Shown here one piece after another: positions 16,921 through 25,155 of a DNA stretch of 64,000 nucleotides. Within the stretch, counting starts at the first letter, position 1; each line of letters begins with the position of its first letter. Source of the DNA: JAYOEY01 sp038120295 (GTDB taxonomy: Bacteria > Pseudomonadota > Alphaproteobacteria > MPNO01 > UBA2964); assembly GCA_038120295.1 (NCBI GenBank), contig JAYOLL010000008.1:1-64000 (forward strand), read 5' to 3'. Below the pieces are notes generated by a model. That model saw only the letters and a program-made list of their open reading frames with translations. It made no database searches and was not told where the DNA came from. The translations under genes and the position numbers were made by a program.

Positions 16921-19002
16921 ATGCGTCCAGCCATTCTCAATCCGCTTTTTGCCACCGCTACGACGCTGACCGGCGTCGGTCCGCGTATCGCGCAGGCGAT
17001 TGCGAAGATCGCCGGCGAGAAAGTCGTCGACCTGTGCTGGCATCTGCCGATCGGCATGATCGACCGGCGGTTCGCGCCAAAGGTCGCCGATGCGCCGCCG
17101 GGTGCGGTTGCGACGCTGACCGTTCAGGTTCTCGAGCACATGCCGCCGCGCATCCCGCGCCTGCCCTACCGCGTACTCTGCAGCGACGACACGGCCGAGA
17201 TCGAGCTGGTTTTCTTTCACGCCAAAGGCGATTACCTGCAGAAGACGCTCCCGACCGGACAGGAACGGATCATAAGCGGGAAAGTCGAGCATTATCAGGG
17301 GCGTATCCAGATGACGCATCCCGACCTGATCGCCGGGCCGGAAGAGGCGGACGACGTGATCGGGGTAGAGCCGGTCTATCCACTGACCGCGGGCCTCAAT
17401 CCCAGGCCGCTGCGCCGGGCGATCAAAGGCGCGTTGGAACGCGCACCGGAGCTGGAGGAATGGCAGGATGCCGCGTGGATCGAAAAACAGGGCTGGAGGG
17501 ACTGGCGAGACTCCCTGTTGGCCGCGCACGGCATCGAAAGCGAGCAGGATCTGGACCCGTCGGCACCGGCGCGTGCGCGGCTCGCCTATGACGAGTTGCT
17601 GGCCGATCAGCTCGCACTCGCCATGGTGCGGGCCTCGCAGCGTAAACGAAGCGGTCGCGCCATCTCCGGCGATGGCGTCCTGACCGAAAAGGCCATCGCC
17701 GCCCTGCCCTTCACGCTGACCCCATCGCAGATCGAGGCACTGTCAGAAATCGCCGCCGATATGGCCTCGCCCTTGCGGATGCTGCGGATGCTTCAGGGCG
17801 ATGTCGGCAGCGGCAAGACGGTCGTGGCCTTCCTCGCCATCGTCAAGGCTGTGGAGGCCGGCGCCCAGGGCGCGATCATGGCGCCGACGGAGGTCCTTGC
17901 CCGGCAGCATTTCGCAACCATCGAGCCGCTCGCCAACGCCATCGGGCTCCGCACGGCGCTGCTGACCGGCCGTGACAAGGGCAAGGCGCGTACCGAAATT
18001 ATCAATGGGCTCATATCAGGCGATATCCAGATCGCCGTGGGCACCCACGCCCTGTTCCAGGACGATGTCGCGTTTCACGACCTCGCACTCGCGGTAATCG
18101 ACGAACAGCACCGGTTCGGCGTCCATCAGAGGCTGATGCTGACGTCGAAGGGACAGGCCGCCGACATGCTGGTCATGACGGCGACTCCGATCCCCCGCAC
18201 CCTTATGCTGTGCGCCTATAGCGACCTCGATTCATCGCGGCTGACAGACAAGCCCGCCGGGCGCAAGCCGGTCGAGACCCGCGTCCTGCCGCTATCGCGC
18301 ATCGAGGATGTCGTAAACCGGCTTGAAAGCGCCATTTCGGGCGGCGCGCGCATTTTCTGGGTCTGCCCGCTGGTCGACGAGTCGGAAGCCCTCGACCTCG
18401 CCGCTGCGACCGACCGGCATTCGGCGCTGGACCGTCGCTTTCCCGGAAGAATCGGCTTGGTGCACGGCAAGATGCGCGCCGCCGAGAAAGACAGGGCGAT
18501 GGCAGCTTTTTCCGCCGGTGAAACCGATATCCTGGTCGCGACCACTGTCATCGAGGTCGGCGTCGATGTCCCTGAAGCGACAGTCATGGTCGTCGAACAT
18601 GCAGAACGGTTCGGCCTCGCGCAGCTGCACCAGCTGCGGGGTCGCGTCGGGCGCGGCGAGAAGGCGTCTTCCTGCCTGCTGCTTTATGCGCCGCCGCTTA
18701 CGCAAACTGCGGAAGCCCGGCTCAAGATATTGCGCGAAACCGAGGACGGTTTCCGGATCGCCGAAGAAGATCTGCGTCTGCGCGGCGCCGGCGAACTGCT
18801 CGGGACCCGTCAGAGCGGCCTGCCGTCATACCGTCTCGCCGACCTTGCGGCGCACCAGGAATTGATGATGGCGGCGCGAGACGATGTCCGTCTCATCCTC
18901 GACCGCGACCCGGAACTTAAATCCAAACGCGGACAAGCCCTCCGGGTGCTGCTTTATCTGTTCGAAAAGGATAGTCTGGTCCCTACCCTGAGGTCCGGTT
19001 AG
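16921..19002 (+). CDS. recG: ATP-dependent DNA helicase RecG
   Basis: A 693-residue branch-migration helicase that regresses stalled forks. The N-terminal wedge/OB domain starts with NPLFATATTLTGVGPRIAQAI. The helicase core shows GDVGSGKT near residue 293, DEQHRFGV near 393, TATPIPRTL, and the C-terminal motif block HAERFGLAQLHQLRGRVGRG. The start ATG gives the usual alphaproteobacterial MRP.ILNPLF beginning. It is transcribed divergently from sdhE-mfd with an 85-base shared promoter region, and is followed 8 bases later by the DUF924 gene, probably in the same transcript. Confidence 0.96.
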   Translation: MRPAILNPLFATATTLTGVGPRIAQAIAKIAGEKVVDLCWHLPIGMIDRRFAPKVADAPPGAVATLTVQVLEHMPPRIPRLPYRVLCSDDTAEIELVFFHAKGDYLQKTLPTGQERIISGKVEHYQGRIQMTHPDLIAGPEEADDVIGVEPVYPLTAGLNPRPLRRAIKGALERAPELEEWQDAAWIEKQGWRDWRDSLLAAHGIESEQDLDPSAPARARLAYDELLADQLALAMVRASQRKRSGRAISGDGVLTEKAIAALPFTLTPSQIEALSEIAADMASPLRMLRMLQGDVGSGKTVVAFLAIVKAVEAGAQGAIMAPTEVLARQHFATIEPLANAIGLRTALLTGRDKGKARTEIINGLISGDIQIAVGTHALFQDDVAFHDLALAVIDEQHRFGVHQRLMLTSKGQAADMLVMTATPIPRTLMLCAYSDLDSSRLTDKPAGRKPVETRVLPLSRIEDVVNRLESAISGGARIFWVCPLVDESEALDLAAATDRHSALDRRFPGRIGLVHGKMRAAEKDRAMAAFSAGETDILVATTVIEVGVDVPEATVMVVEHAERFGLAQLHQLRGRVGRGEKASSCLLLYAPPLTQTAEARLKILRETEDGFRIAEEDLRLRGAGELLGTRQSGLPSYRLADLAAHQELMMAARDDVRLILDRDPELKSKRGQALRVLLYLFEKDSLVPTLRSG

Positions 19003-19010
19003 GAGCGTAA

Positions 19011-19634
19011 ATGCAATCCCTGTCGCAAGATATTCTCACCTTCTGGTTCGGAACGACCGATCTGTCGGCCGAAATGGAAAAACGCCAGGTCTGGTTCAAA
19101 TCGACGCCGGAGTTCGACGCCGAACTGATTGGGAACTATACGGAAATCAGCGAACAGGCGCTGTCAGGAAAACTCGATCACCTGACCGAAACGCCTGAAG
19201 ACTGCCTGACGCTCATCCTCGCACTCGACCAGTTTCCGAGAAACATTTTCCGGGGCTCCGCACGTGCGTTCGACAGCGACCAAAAAGCCCGCGAAATTGC
19301 GCGGCTGGCGATCGAGCGCGGTTACGACAAGGGCTACGCGAGATGGCCGCGAACCTTCGCCTACCTGCCGTTCGAGCACAGCGAAAACATGGAGGATCAG
19401 GAGCTTGCTCTAGCGCTCTACAAATCCTTCGTCGACGATGACTCCCTGAAAGCGGCCATCGGCCACCATGAGGCAATCCAGCGCTTCGGCCGATTTCCGC
19501 ACAGAAATGAGGTGTTGGGGCGCGAAAACACCCCCGAGGAAGTGGAATACCTCAAGGAGCCGCCGCTATGGGGCAAGACGGCGGCCGAGGCCGCCGAGCT
19601 TGAAAAACGAAAAGAGAAAAATAAGCGGAACTAG
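19011..19634 (+). CDS. DUF924 family protein
   Basis: 207 residues, all helical, matching DUF924. Landmarks are ILTFWFG at the N-terminus, RQVWFKSTPEFD, the strongly conserved LILALDQFPRNIFRGSARAF, and FAYLPFEHSEN. The family has a TPR-like fold and no established biochemical role. ggagcg lies just upstream of the ATG. The stop uses the ctag at 19631-19634, whose complement is also the stop of the convergent small zinc-ribbon gene. Confidence 0.9.
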   Translation: MQSLSQDILTFWFGTTDLSAEMEKRQVWFKSTPEFDAELIGNYTEISEQALSGKLDHLTETPEDCLTLILALDQFPRNIFRGSARAFDSDQKAREIARLAIERGYDKGYARWPRTFAYLPFEHSENMEDQELALALYKSFVDDDSLKAAIGHHEAIQRFGRFPHRNEVLGRENTPEEVEYLKEPPLWGKTAAEAAELEKRKEKNKRN

Positions 19635-19801
19635 GCCGCTTCGTAATCGGTTCCCGAACGCCACGTATTGGAGGATTTGCAGCGTTTACAGATCCTCTCG
19701 CCGGACCATGAGCTTTCAAATTCGTCCTGACACATAAGGCAGTTGCGCTTCATCGCCTTATGCGACCGCTCCGGAGCGGGTTTTTTCGATTTATCAGTCA
19801 T
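19631..19801 (-). CDS. small zinc-ribbon protein of unknown function
   Basis: 56 residues: a basic N-terminus (KKPAPERSHKAMKR) followed by a C-x2-C (CLMC) and a C-x2-C (CKRC) 18 residues apart, a typical four-cysteine zinc ribbon. ATG at 19801 is preferred; an in-frame ATG at 19837 would add 12 residues read entirely from the palindrome. The start codon lies within a perfect 32-bp palindrome (19797-19828), so synthesis may be controlled by a DNA-binding protein or by mRNA folding. A stop shared with the DUF924 gene makes the transcripts overlap. The role is unknown; such proteins may bind nucleic acid. Confidence 0.65.
   Translation of the reverse strand: MTDKSKKPAPERSHKAMKRNCLMCQDEFESSWSGERICKRCKSSNTWRSGTDYEAA
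19766..19786 (+). terminator. possible intrinsic terminator inside the antisense small gene
   Basis: A 14-bp perfect palindrome ccgctccggagcgg (19766-19779) can form a 5-bp GC stem with a ccgg loop and is followed by gtttttt. It would end plus-strand transcripts of recG-DUF924. It also encodes KKPAPER of the zinc-ribbon gene on the other strand, so chance is possible. Confidence 0.35.
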
Positions 19802-19828
19802 TCCCATACGGTACCGTATGGGAATGAC
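19797..19828. promoter_or_regulatory. perfect 32-bp palindrome over a start codon
   Basis: The half-site gtcattcccatacggt is followed immediately by its exact reverse complement, with no spacer and no mismatch. The minus-strand ATG of the zinc-ribbon gene occupies 19799-19801 inside the left arm. It could be a dimer-binding operator (possibly autoregulatory), or in mRNA a 14-16 bp hairpin burying the start codon. No T tract follows in either direction, which argues against a terminator. Confidence 0.75.
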
Positions 19829-19891
19829 AAAAGTCAACGAAAACCTGTAGTTAACGAATAGAATGCCCGACGAACTCGAGAAAAATCCCGG

Positions 19892-21373
19892 TTATGGCGC
19901 GCAGTCGGGTGCCTTCCGGTGCCCCGTTGCCTGCTCGTAAGCGTAAGAATACCGCAACATTCGGGCGTCGTCATATGGGCGTCCGAGGAACGTGATGCCA
20001 GCCGGCAAATTCTCTCTCGTAAAGCCAGCCGGTACGACCACGGACGGAACATAGACCAGGAAGGTGTTAAGATGAGGCGCCCCACGCTGGTCGTAGAAAG
20101 GCGGATTGAGCCCTTCTGCGATCAGGGTCGGCTGATGTTCCACCGCCTTGTGCACAATGGCATCCAGCCCGTGTTCAGCCATCACGGCGAGCAGACGGGT
20201 CATCAGCAGATCGCGCGCCTTGACGTATTCGTAATGCGCCTCGGGGCTGCTTTCCGATCCCCAGCGCTCATGTACGCCTTTCGATATCTTTGCGTAATCC
20301 GGCGACGCCATGATCTCATCCCGTGTGGCAAAGGGCGGGTTGGCGCTGCCCGCGGCATAGGCTTCGTAGGAAACGTCGTCCTCGCCCGGCTCGCGGGCCC
20401 GTTTCGCCAGCAATTCCAGCAACCCGGGGATTTCGATGGGATCGACGATCTCCGCCCCGGCCCCGGCCAGATCGGCGACTGCCTGGTCAAACACTTCGTT
20501 TACCAGCGCAAAATCTTCGGTATCGGGTTCAGTACGATGCCCCATCGGCGTCCGCAGAATGCCGATCCGCGCACCTTTCAGCGCATCCCTGTCCAGCAGC
20601 CCTGAATAGCTCTCAGGAGCCTTCCCGACACCGCGCGCCGTCACTGGGTCGACCGGATCGAAGCCCACCATGCAATCGAGAAGCTTCGCGAGATCGGTCA
20701 CGGTCCGCGCCATCGGTCCCAGCGAACCGTTTATCATGGGCCAGCCTGCATACACGCCGCCGCGACTGACCAGGCCGGCAGTCGGCCGCATGCCGCATAT
20801 GCCGTTCCAGATCGACGGGCGGCGGATCGACGCAAACCCCTCCTGCCCGATAGCTGCGGTCGCCAGATTGGCTGAAACGCTGGCCCCGGACCCCCCGGAA
20901 GAGCCGCCCGCCGTGCGGTCGAGATCGTAGACATTGCGGGTCGAGCCGAACAGGGAACCGTGCGTGTCGCCGGCTCCCATCTCTCCCAGAGTCGTCTTGC
21001 CGATGAATATGGCGCCGGCTTCCTTCAGGCGGGCCGTGATCGTCGAATCCCTGCCAGGCATGTGATCCTTGAACAGGATGGACCCCAGCGTCGTCGGCAT
21101 TTCGGCAACGTCGCCCTGGTCCTTCATCATCAGGGGAATGCCGTGCAGCGGCCCGACAAGCCCGCCGTTCTCCAGCGCTGCGTCAAGCCGGTCTGCCTCT
21201 TCCAGGGCTTTCGGATTGGTCGAAATGACCGAATTGATGGTGGGTCCGTTGCGATCGTAGCGCTCGATCCGGTCGAGATAGGTTTCCACAAGTTCCCGCG
21301 CCGTCAGGCTTCCGTCGAGATAGGCGGCGTGAATGTCGGCGATCGTCGTGTCCACAACATTAAATGAAGTCAT
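19892..21373 (-). CDS. amidase signature family hydrolase
   Basis: A 493-residue amidase (GatA/fatty-acid-amide-hydrolase superfamily). The Ser-cisSer-Lys triad regions are visible: the lysine in IPLMMKDQG, cis-serine in AGGSSGGSGASVSANL, and the nucleophile serine in EGFASIRRPSIWNG, where the usual GGSIR reads FASIR. SRGGVYAGWPMINGSLGPMARTV is typical of an alphaproteobacterial subfamily. It hydrolyses an amide of unknown identity. ATG at 21373 begins the conserved N-terminal helix; the longer frame to 21502 lacks support. A terminator-like stem sits 41 bases upstream in the leader, hinting at attenuation. Confidence 0.9.
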   Translation of the reverse strand: MTSFNVVDTTIADIHAAYLDGSLTARELVETYLDRIERYDRNGPTINSVISTNPKALEEADRLDAALENGGLVGPLHGIPLMMKDQGDVAEMPTTLGSILFKDHMPGRDSTITARLKEAGAIFIGKTTLGEMGAGDTHGSLFGSTRNVYDLDRTAGGSSGGSGASVSANLATAAIGQEGFASIRRPSIWNGICGMRPTAGLVSRGGVYAGWPMINGSLGPMARTVTDLAKLLDCMVGFDPVDPVTARGVGKAPESYSGLLDRDALKGARIGILRTPMGHRTEPDTEDFALVNEVFDQAVADLAGAGAEIVDPIEIPGLLELLAKRAREPGEDDVSYEAYAAGSANPPFATRDEIMASPDYAKISKGVHERWGSESSPEAHYEYVKARDLLMTRLLAVMAEHGLDAIVHKAVEHQPTLIAEGLNPPFYDQRGAPHLNTFLVYVPSVVVPAGFTRENLPAGITFLGRPYDDARMLRYSYAYEQATGHRKAPDCAP

Positions 21374-21747
21374 TTTGTCCCCGTCGGTTCGGTCAGCTTT
21401 TCTCGTTCTTAGCACAAAAAAAGGATGGCCCGAAGGCCGCCCGAACGGTTTAACCGCAACCCAGCGACAACGGTGTCGCCTGAGCGCAAACAGAAAGCTC
21501 ATGCCAGTGCAAACGCACCGAAAGGGCCTGGTTCCGGATCGTCACAATAACGAAACCAACTCGACTGATGTCGAGGCGTCCGGAAGACATTAAACAAGAC
21601 CGGATGAACTGCAATAGAGGTATCGCCGTCACTTCTCGCCAGTTTTTTGTGACGTGACCGCCAACAGCAGTTTGCTGAATCGTGAATTGTGCGCAAACTA
21701 CCCTCGTAACCGAAATCTCTGACGAAATTGCAGGGGAAGATCACACA
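21374..21747. other. 374-bp divergent intergenic region
   Basis: This separates the amidase (minus) and the dihaem cytochrome (plus). It holds the leader hairpins described for the amidase and an inverted repeat cgtcac...gtgacg (about 21627-21654) around a T-rich stretch, which may be an operator. No convincing protein-coding frame or promoter consensus was identified. Confidence 0.5.
21416..21442 (-). terminator. intrinsic terminator-like hairpin in the amidase leader
   Basis: Read on the minus strand, gggcggcc-ttcg-ggccatcc folds into a stem with a UUCG tetraloop (one mismatch, one wobble) followed by seven U (complement of the A run 21416-21422). It lies 43 bases before the amidase start, in its own direction, so it would act as a leader terminator or attenuator. 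A second small stem lies upstream in the same leader (gcgaca/tgtcgc, 21464-21479). Confidence 0.5.
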
Positions 21748-22620
21748 ATGAAAAACCCCACCTTCGTGATTACTCGAGCCATAGCGGTAGCCGCTACGAT
21801 AAGCGTTGCCCCTATTTTTTCCGCAACGGCGCAAAATCAGGATCAGCTTGCCCGGGGTAAATATCTGGTGGAGAGCATAGGCGGGTGCGGCAACTACCAT
21901 ACCGCCCGCGGCGGCCCGATGAAGGGCGTACCGCTTGCCGGCGGCAATGCGTTCGGCGGTCCGAAAGCTCCCTTCCATTCTTACGCTACCAACATAACGC
22001 CCGACAGGGAAACCGGGATCGGCGCCTGGACCGACGACCAGATCGTAAGGGCGATCCGGGAAGGCAGACGGCCGGACGGCAGCATCATCGGCCCGCCCAT
22101 GGCGATCGAGTTTTTCAGCCGCTTTTCCGATAACGACGTAAAGGCGATGGTTGCTTACCTTCGGATGGTCAAACCGGTAAAAAACAAAACGCCGAAGGCG
22201 GTCTCCAAGATGAAGCTGCGCCCGGGACACGCCGTGGACAACGTTCCCGACGTGTCGCGGTCGGACAAGGTCGCTTACGGCCAATACCTGGTCCGGATCG
22301 GCCATTGCATGGAATGCCATACGACAATGGATGAGGGCCGCCTCCTGATGAAGACTCATTATAGTGCAGGCGGAAGGACTTTCCGTGGCCCGTGGGGAGA
22401 AAGCGTCGCTGCGAATATCACGCAGGACCGGGAAACCGGAATCGGCGCCTGGACCGATGCGCAGATCAAGCACGCGATCGCGAAAGGCAAGCGGCATGAC
22501 GGATCGGGCCTGCGCCCGCCCATGTGCTACCGCTGTTACGACAGGATGACCGACGCCGACCTCGATGCGGTTGTCGCCTATCTCCGAACGGTCAAACCAA
22601 TCCGCAATGCAGTACGCTAG
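21748..22620 (+). CDS. tandem-domain c-type cytochrome with one degenerate haem motif
   Basis: A 290-residue secreted protein with a Sec signal peptide (about 1-29, ending SATAQ). Two homologous cytochrome c domains of about 140 residues follow, each with an NIT-x-DRETGIGAWTD segment, as in alcohol-dehydrogenase cytochrome subunits. The second domain has an intact C187-M-E-C190-H191. The first reads C47-G-N-Y50-H51, with tyrosine in place of the second cysteine (codon tac at 21895; one base from tgc). Axial methionines are plausible in GPPM and RPPM. It is probably a periplasmic electron carrier. The ATG at 21748 follows caggggaaga. A dehydrogenase partner is not adjacent. Confidence 0.85.
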   Translation: MKNPTFVITRAIAVAATISVAPIFSATAQNQDQLARGKYLVESIGGCGNYHTARGGPMKGVPLAGGNAFGGPKAPFHSYATNITPDRETGIGAWTDDQIVRAIREGRRPDGSIIGPPMAIEFFSRFSDNDVKAMVAYLRMVKPVKNKTPKAVSKMKLRPGHAVDNVPDVSRSDKVAYGQYLVRIGHCMECHTTMDEGRLLMKTHYSAGGRTFRGPWGESVAANITQDRETGIGAWTDAQIKHAIAKGKRHDGSGLRPPMCYRCYDRMTDADLDAVVAYLRTVKPIRNAVR

Positions 22621-22632
22621 GAAGGTTTCAGA

Positions 22633-23265
22633 ATGACGGAAAACGGATCCATGGACATCGATATTTCCATCCCCCCCCGCCTTCCGGCGGCGGCGCGTTT
22701 CGTCGAGCGGATCCGGGAGCTTTACAACAACGAACCGGACCTCGATCAGCGCTGGGAAGCCATACGGGAACGGATGGTCGAGCTTCTGGCCGACCCGGCC
22801 CTGCGCGAGCACTCGAAAGACTGGCCACTGACAGTAGCGGATGCGGCCGGCGGGGTGCGCAACCTGCTGTTCTACGAAGACCCGGATTACGGGTTCGTGT
22901 TCAACGCGACGGTACGCAAAGCCAACTCGGTCACCAGCGTGCACGATCACGGCGATGTCTGGACGCTCTACGGGCTGATTGACGGAAACGAGACCATGCA
23001 CCGCTACGAGAGAACCGACGGCGGCGACCGCAATGAGGGTCCGGCGACGTTAAGGGAAACGGGCTCTACGTCGATCGGTCCGGGAGATGTCGACACGGTG
23101 CCGCCCGGCGGCATCCATCAGGAACATGGCGGGCCGACTGACTCCATGTCCTTCATCGTCAGGGCACAGCGCGCCGGCACGTTCAAACAGCGCAATTTCA
23201 ATCCTGAAACGGGAGAAGTGCGTCTGAACGACGGGCCGACGTTAATTCCCTACCGGCTCGACTGA
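22633..23265 (+). CDS. cysteine-dioxygenase-like cupin protein
   Basis: 210 residues with a cupin barrel resembling the cysteine/3-mercaptopropionate dioxygenase family. The H-x-H of the first motif is in SVHDHGDVWTLYGLIDG, and the third histidine lies in PPGGIHQEHGG. Such enzymes oxidise thiols to sulfinates using Fe(II) and O2. Similarity is judged from motif layout only, so another cupin oxygenase activity is possible. It begins 12 bases after the cytochrome stop, with aggaagg as ribosome-binding site, so the two are likely co-transcribed. Confidence 0.75.
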   Translation: MTENGSMDIDISIPPRLPAAARFVERIRELYNNEPDLDQRWEAIRERMVELLADPALREHSKDWPLTVADAAGGVRNLLFYEDPDYGFVFNATVRKANSVTSVHDHGDVWTLYGLIDGNETMHRYERTDGGDRNEGPATLRETGSTSIGPGDVDTVPPGGIHQEHGGPTDSMSFIVRAQRAGTFKQRNFNPETGEVRLNDGPTLIPYRLD

Positions 23266-23274
23266 CCAGAGTTT

Positions 23275-24027
23275 CTATTCGGCCGGAATCGTCCTCTTGT
23301 CGCCATCCGCCGCGGCAATCAGCTTTTTGCCTTTTTTTCCGGGAGGGCGTCGGTCGGGCGGGGTGACGATGCCGCCCGAGACGACCATCTTGATCCCCTC
23401 TTCCACCGACATCGACAGAACCACCAGTTCGCGCTTCGGAATAAACAGCAGATAACCTGAGGTCGGGTTAGGCGTGGTCGGCAGGAAGACATTGACCACA
23501 TCGTCCTCGGTAAGGTCCTGGATTTCGCCTTCAGTTCGCCCCGTGATGAAACCCATCGCCCAGGAACCCCGGCGCGGATACTCGAACAGAACCACATCAC
23601 GAAACGACTGCGAACTCTGCGACAGTACCGTTTCGAAAATCTGCTTGAACGCGCCGTAGACGCTCCGGATGACCGGCATCCGGTTCAGGATGTTTTCGGT
23701 CAGGTTTGTCCACATGCGGCCCAGCAGACCGGCGGTCAGCGCTCCGATCATGGTCAACCCGACACAGACGATCAGGAGCCCGAGCCCGGGAATACCGAAC
23801 GGCAGATAGGTCTCCGGGTTGTAGACCGGAGGCAGCAGCGGCGTGACCTGGAGATCTACCCAGTGGATGAACAGCCACGCCAGATAGGTCGTGAGCCCGA
23901 TCGGCGCCGTGATCAGAACGCCCGCGAGGAAATAGCCGCGCAGATGGCGTCGGATGCCAAGCCTGGGAACGGCCCGCTGAGGTTCCGGGTCTGGCTGCTT
24001 CGTTGTTTCTGGAGAGGCGTCGTTCAT
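23275..24027 (-). CDS. DUF502 family membrane protein
   Basis: 250 residues. Two transmembrane segments are seen, at about 32-52 (FLAGVLITAPIGLTTYLAWLF) and 76-100 (IPGLGLLIVCVGLTMIGALTAG), followed by the conserved NRMPVIRSVYGAFKQ and a C-terminal domain with FLPTTPNPTSGYLLFIP. These are hallmarks of DUF502. The function of the family is not established in bacteria. The C-terminus is lysine-rich. It converges with the cupin gene (9-base spacing) and is divergent from the type III PKS with 62 bases between starts. Confidence 0.88.
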   Translation of the reverse strand: MNDASPETTKQPDPEPQRAVPRLGIRRHLRGYFLAGVLITAPIGLTTYLAWLFIHWVDLQVTPLLPPVYNPETYLPFGIPGLGLLIVCVGLTMIGALTAGLLGRMWTNLTENILNRMPVIRSVYGAFKQIFETVLSQSSQSFRDVVLFEYPRRGSWAMGFITGRTEGEIQDLTEDDVVNVFLPTTPNPTSGYLLFIPKRELVVLSMSVEEGIKMVVSGGIVTPPDRRPPGKKGKKLIAAADGDKRTIPAE

Positions 24028-24089
24028 GTCATGCCTGCGGAAGGCCCCGATCGGCTAGCAAGCCAATGATATATCTGTAGAATGAGCTC

Positions 24090-25148
24090 ATGGAAAGCAA
24101 ATCGGCTTCAACGCCAAGACTGATCGGCCTCGCCACGTCGGTCCCGAAATTCAAACTCGCCCAGCACGAGGTCCTGAAGCGCGCACCGGCCTATATTCCC
24201 GGTATGAGCAGGGAGGCGCTGGAACGGCTTATGCCGGTTTACGAGAACGCCGGCATCGATATGCGTTATTCCTGTGTGCCGCCGGACTGGTACGAAAAGC
24301 CGCACGGCTGGGCCGAAAAAAACGCTCTCTTTATTGAGAATGCGGTCGAACTGACCGAACGGGCCGCGACCGGCGCCATGCAGCGTGCGAATATTGCAAA
24401 GGAGGAAATCGACACGGTGATTGCGGTTTCGACCACCGGAATCGCCACGCCCAGCCTTGATGCGCTCCTGATCGAACGTATGGCGCTCAGGCGAGACGTC
24501 GAAAGATTGCCGGTTTTCGGGCTCGGCTGCGCCGGCGGCGTGACCGGACTGGCCCGGGCCGCCGACCTCGCCCGCGCCGCCCCGGGAAAGACCGTTCTGA
24601 TGGTTGCGGTAGAGCTTTGCGGGCTGACCTTCCGGCGGGCCGACAGCACGAAAGCGAACGTCATCGCCACAGCCCTTTTCGGCGACGGGGCCGCGGCCGC
24701 GATCATCCGAACCGGCGACGACGGCGCCGCGTTCGAATTCGCTGGCGAACACAGCTGGCCTGACTCTCTCGATATCATGGGCTGGCGGGTCGAGGATGAC
24801 GGGCTGGGCGTCGTATTTTCGCGCGACATTCCTGCCCTGACCCGGACCGAGTTCCGCGACGTTGCTGCCGGTTTCATGAATCGTCACAATCTATCCTTCT
24901 CCGATATCGATCATTTCGTATGCCATCCGGGCGGCGCCAAGGTGCTCGATGCGCTTGAGGAAGCGTTCGTACTGGAAACGGGAGCCCTCATCGATTCACG
25001 CACTATCCTGCGGGAATATGGCAACATGTCGGCGGTGACAGTGCTGTTCGTCCTCGAACGGGTGCTGGAAGGACGGAAGACTGGACGCTACTTTCTGTCC
25101 TCCCTTGGCCCCGGCTTTACCGCGACCTTCCTCACGATGCTCGCCTGA
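24090..25148 (+). CDS. type III polyketide synthase (chalcone-synthase superfamily)
   Basis: 352 residues. The catalytic triad is complete: C147 in GLGCAGG, H279 in FVCHPGGAKVL, and N312 in EYGNMSAV; the C-terminal SLGPGFTA loop is also present. These homodimers extend an acyl-CoA starter with malonyl-CoA and cyclise to pyrones, resorcinols or phloroglucinols. Pairing with an isoprenylcysteine-methyltransferase-like protein directly downstream parallels srsA-srsB of Streptomyces and bpsA-bpsB of Bacillus, so an alkylpyrone or alkylresorcinol and its methyl ether is the likely product. The starter cannot be told from sequence. Confidence 0.93.
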   Translation: MESKSASTPRLIGLATSVPKFKLAQHEVLKRAPAYIPGMSREALERLMPVYENAGIDMRYSCVPPDWYEKPHGWAEKNALFIENAVELTERAATGAMQRANIAKEEIDTVIAVSTTGIATPSLDALLIERMALRRDVERLPVFGLGCAGGVTGLARAADLARAAPGKTVLMVAVELCGLTFRRADSTKANVIATALFGDGAAAAIIRTGDDGAAFEFAGEHSWPDSLDIMGWRVEDDGLGVVFSRDIPALTRTEFRDVAAGFMNRHNLSFSDIDHFVCHPGGAKVLDALEEAFVLETGALIDSRTILREYGNMSAVTVLFVLERVLEGRKTGRYFLSSLGPGFTATFLTMLA

Positions 25149-25155
25149 ACAGCCA

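Noticed and set aside
21464..21479. Hairpin with an ACGG loop resembling half of a mini-ykkC (guanidine-II) riboswitch
   Set aside because: Only one ACGR stem, on the plus strand and about 270 bases from a cytochrome gene; the motif needs two stems near a guanidine-related gene.
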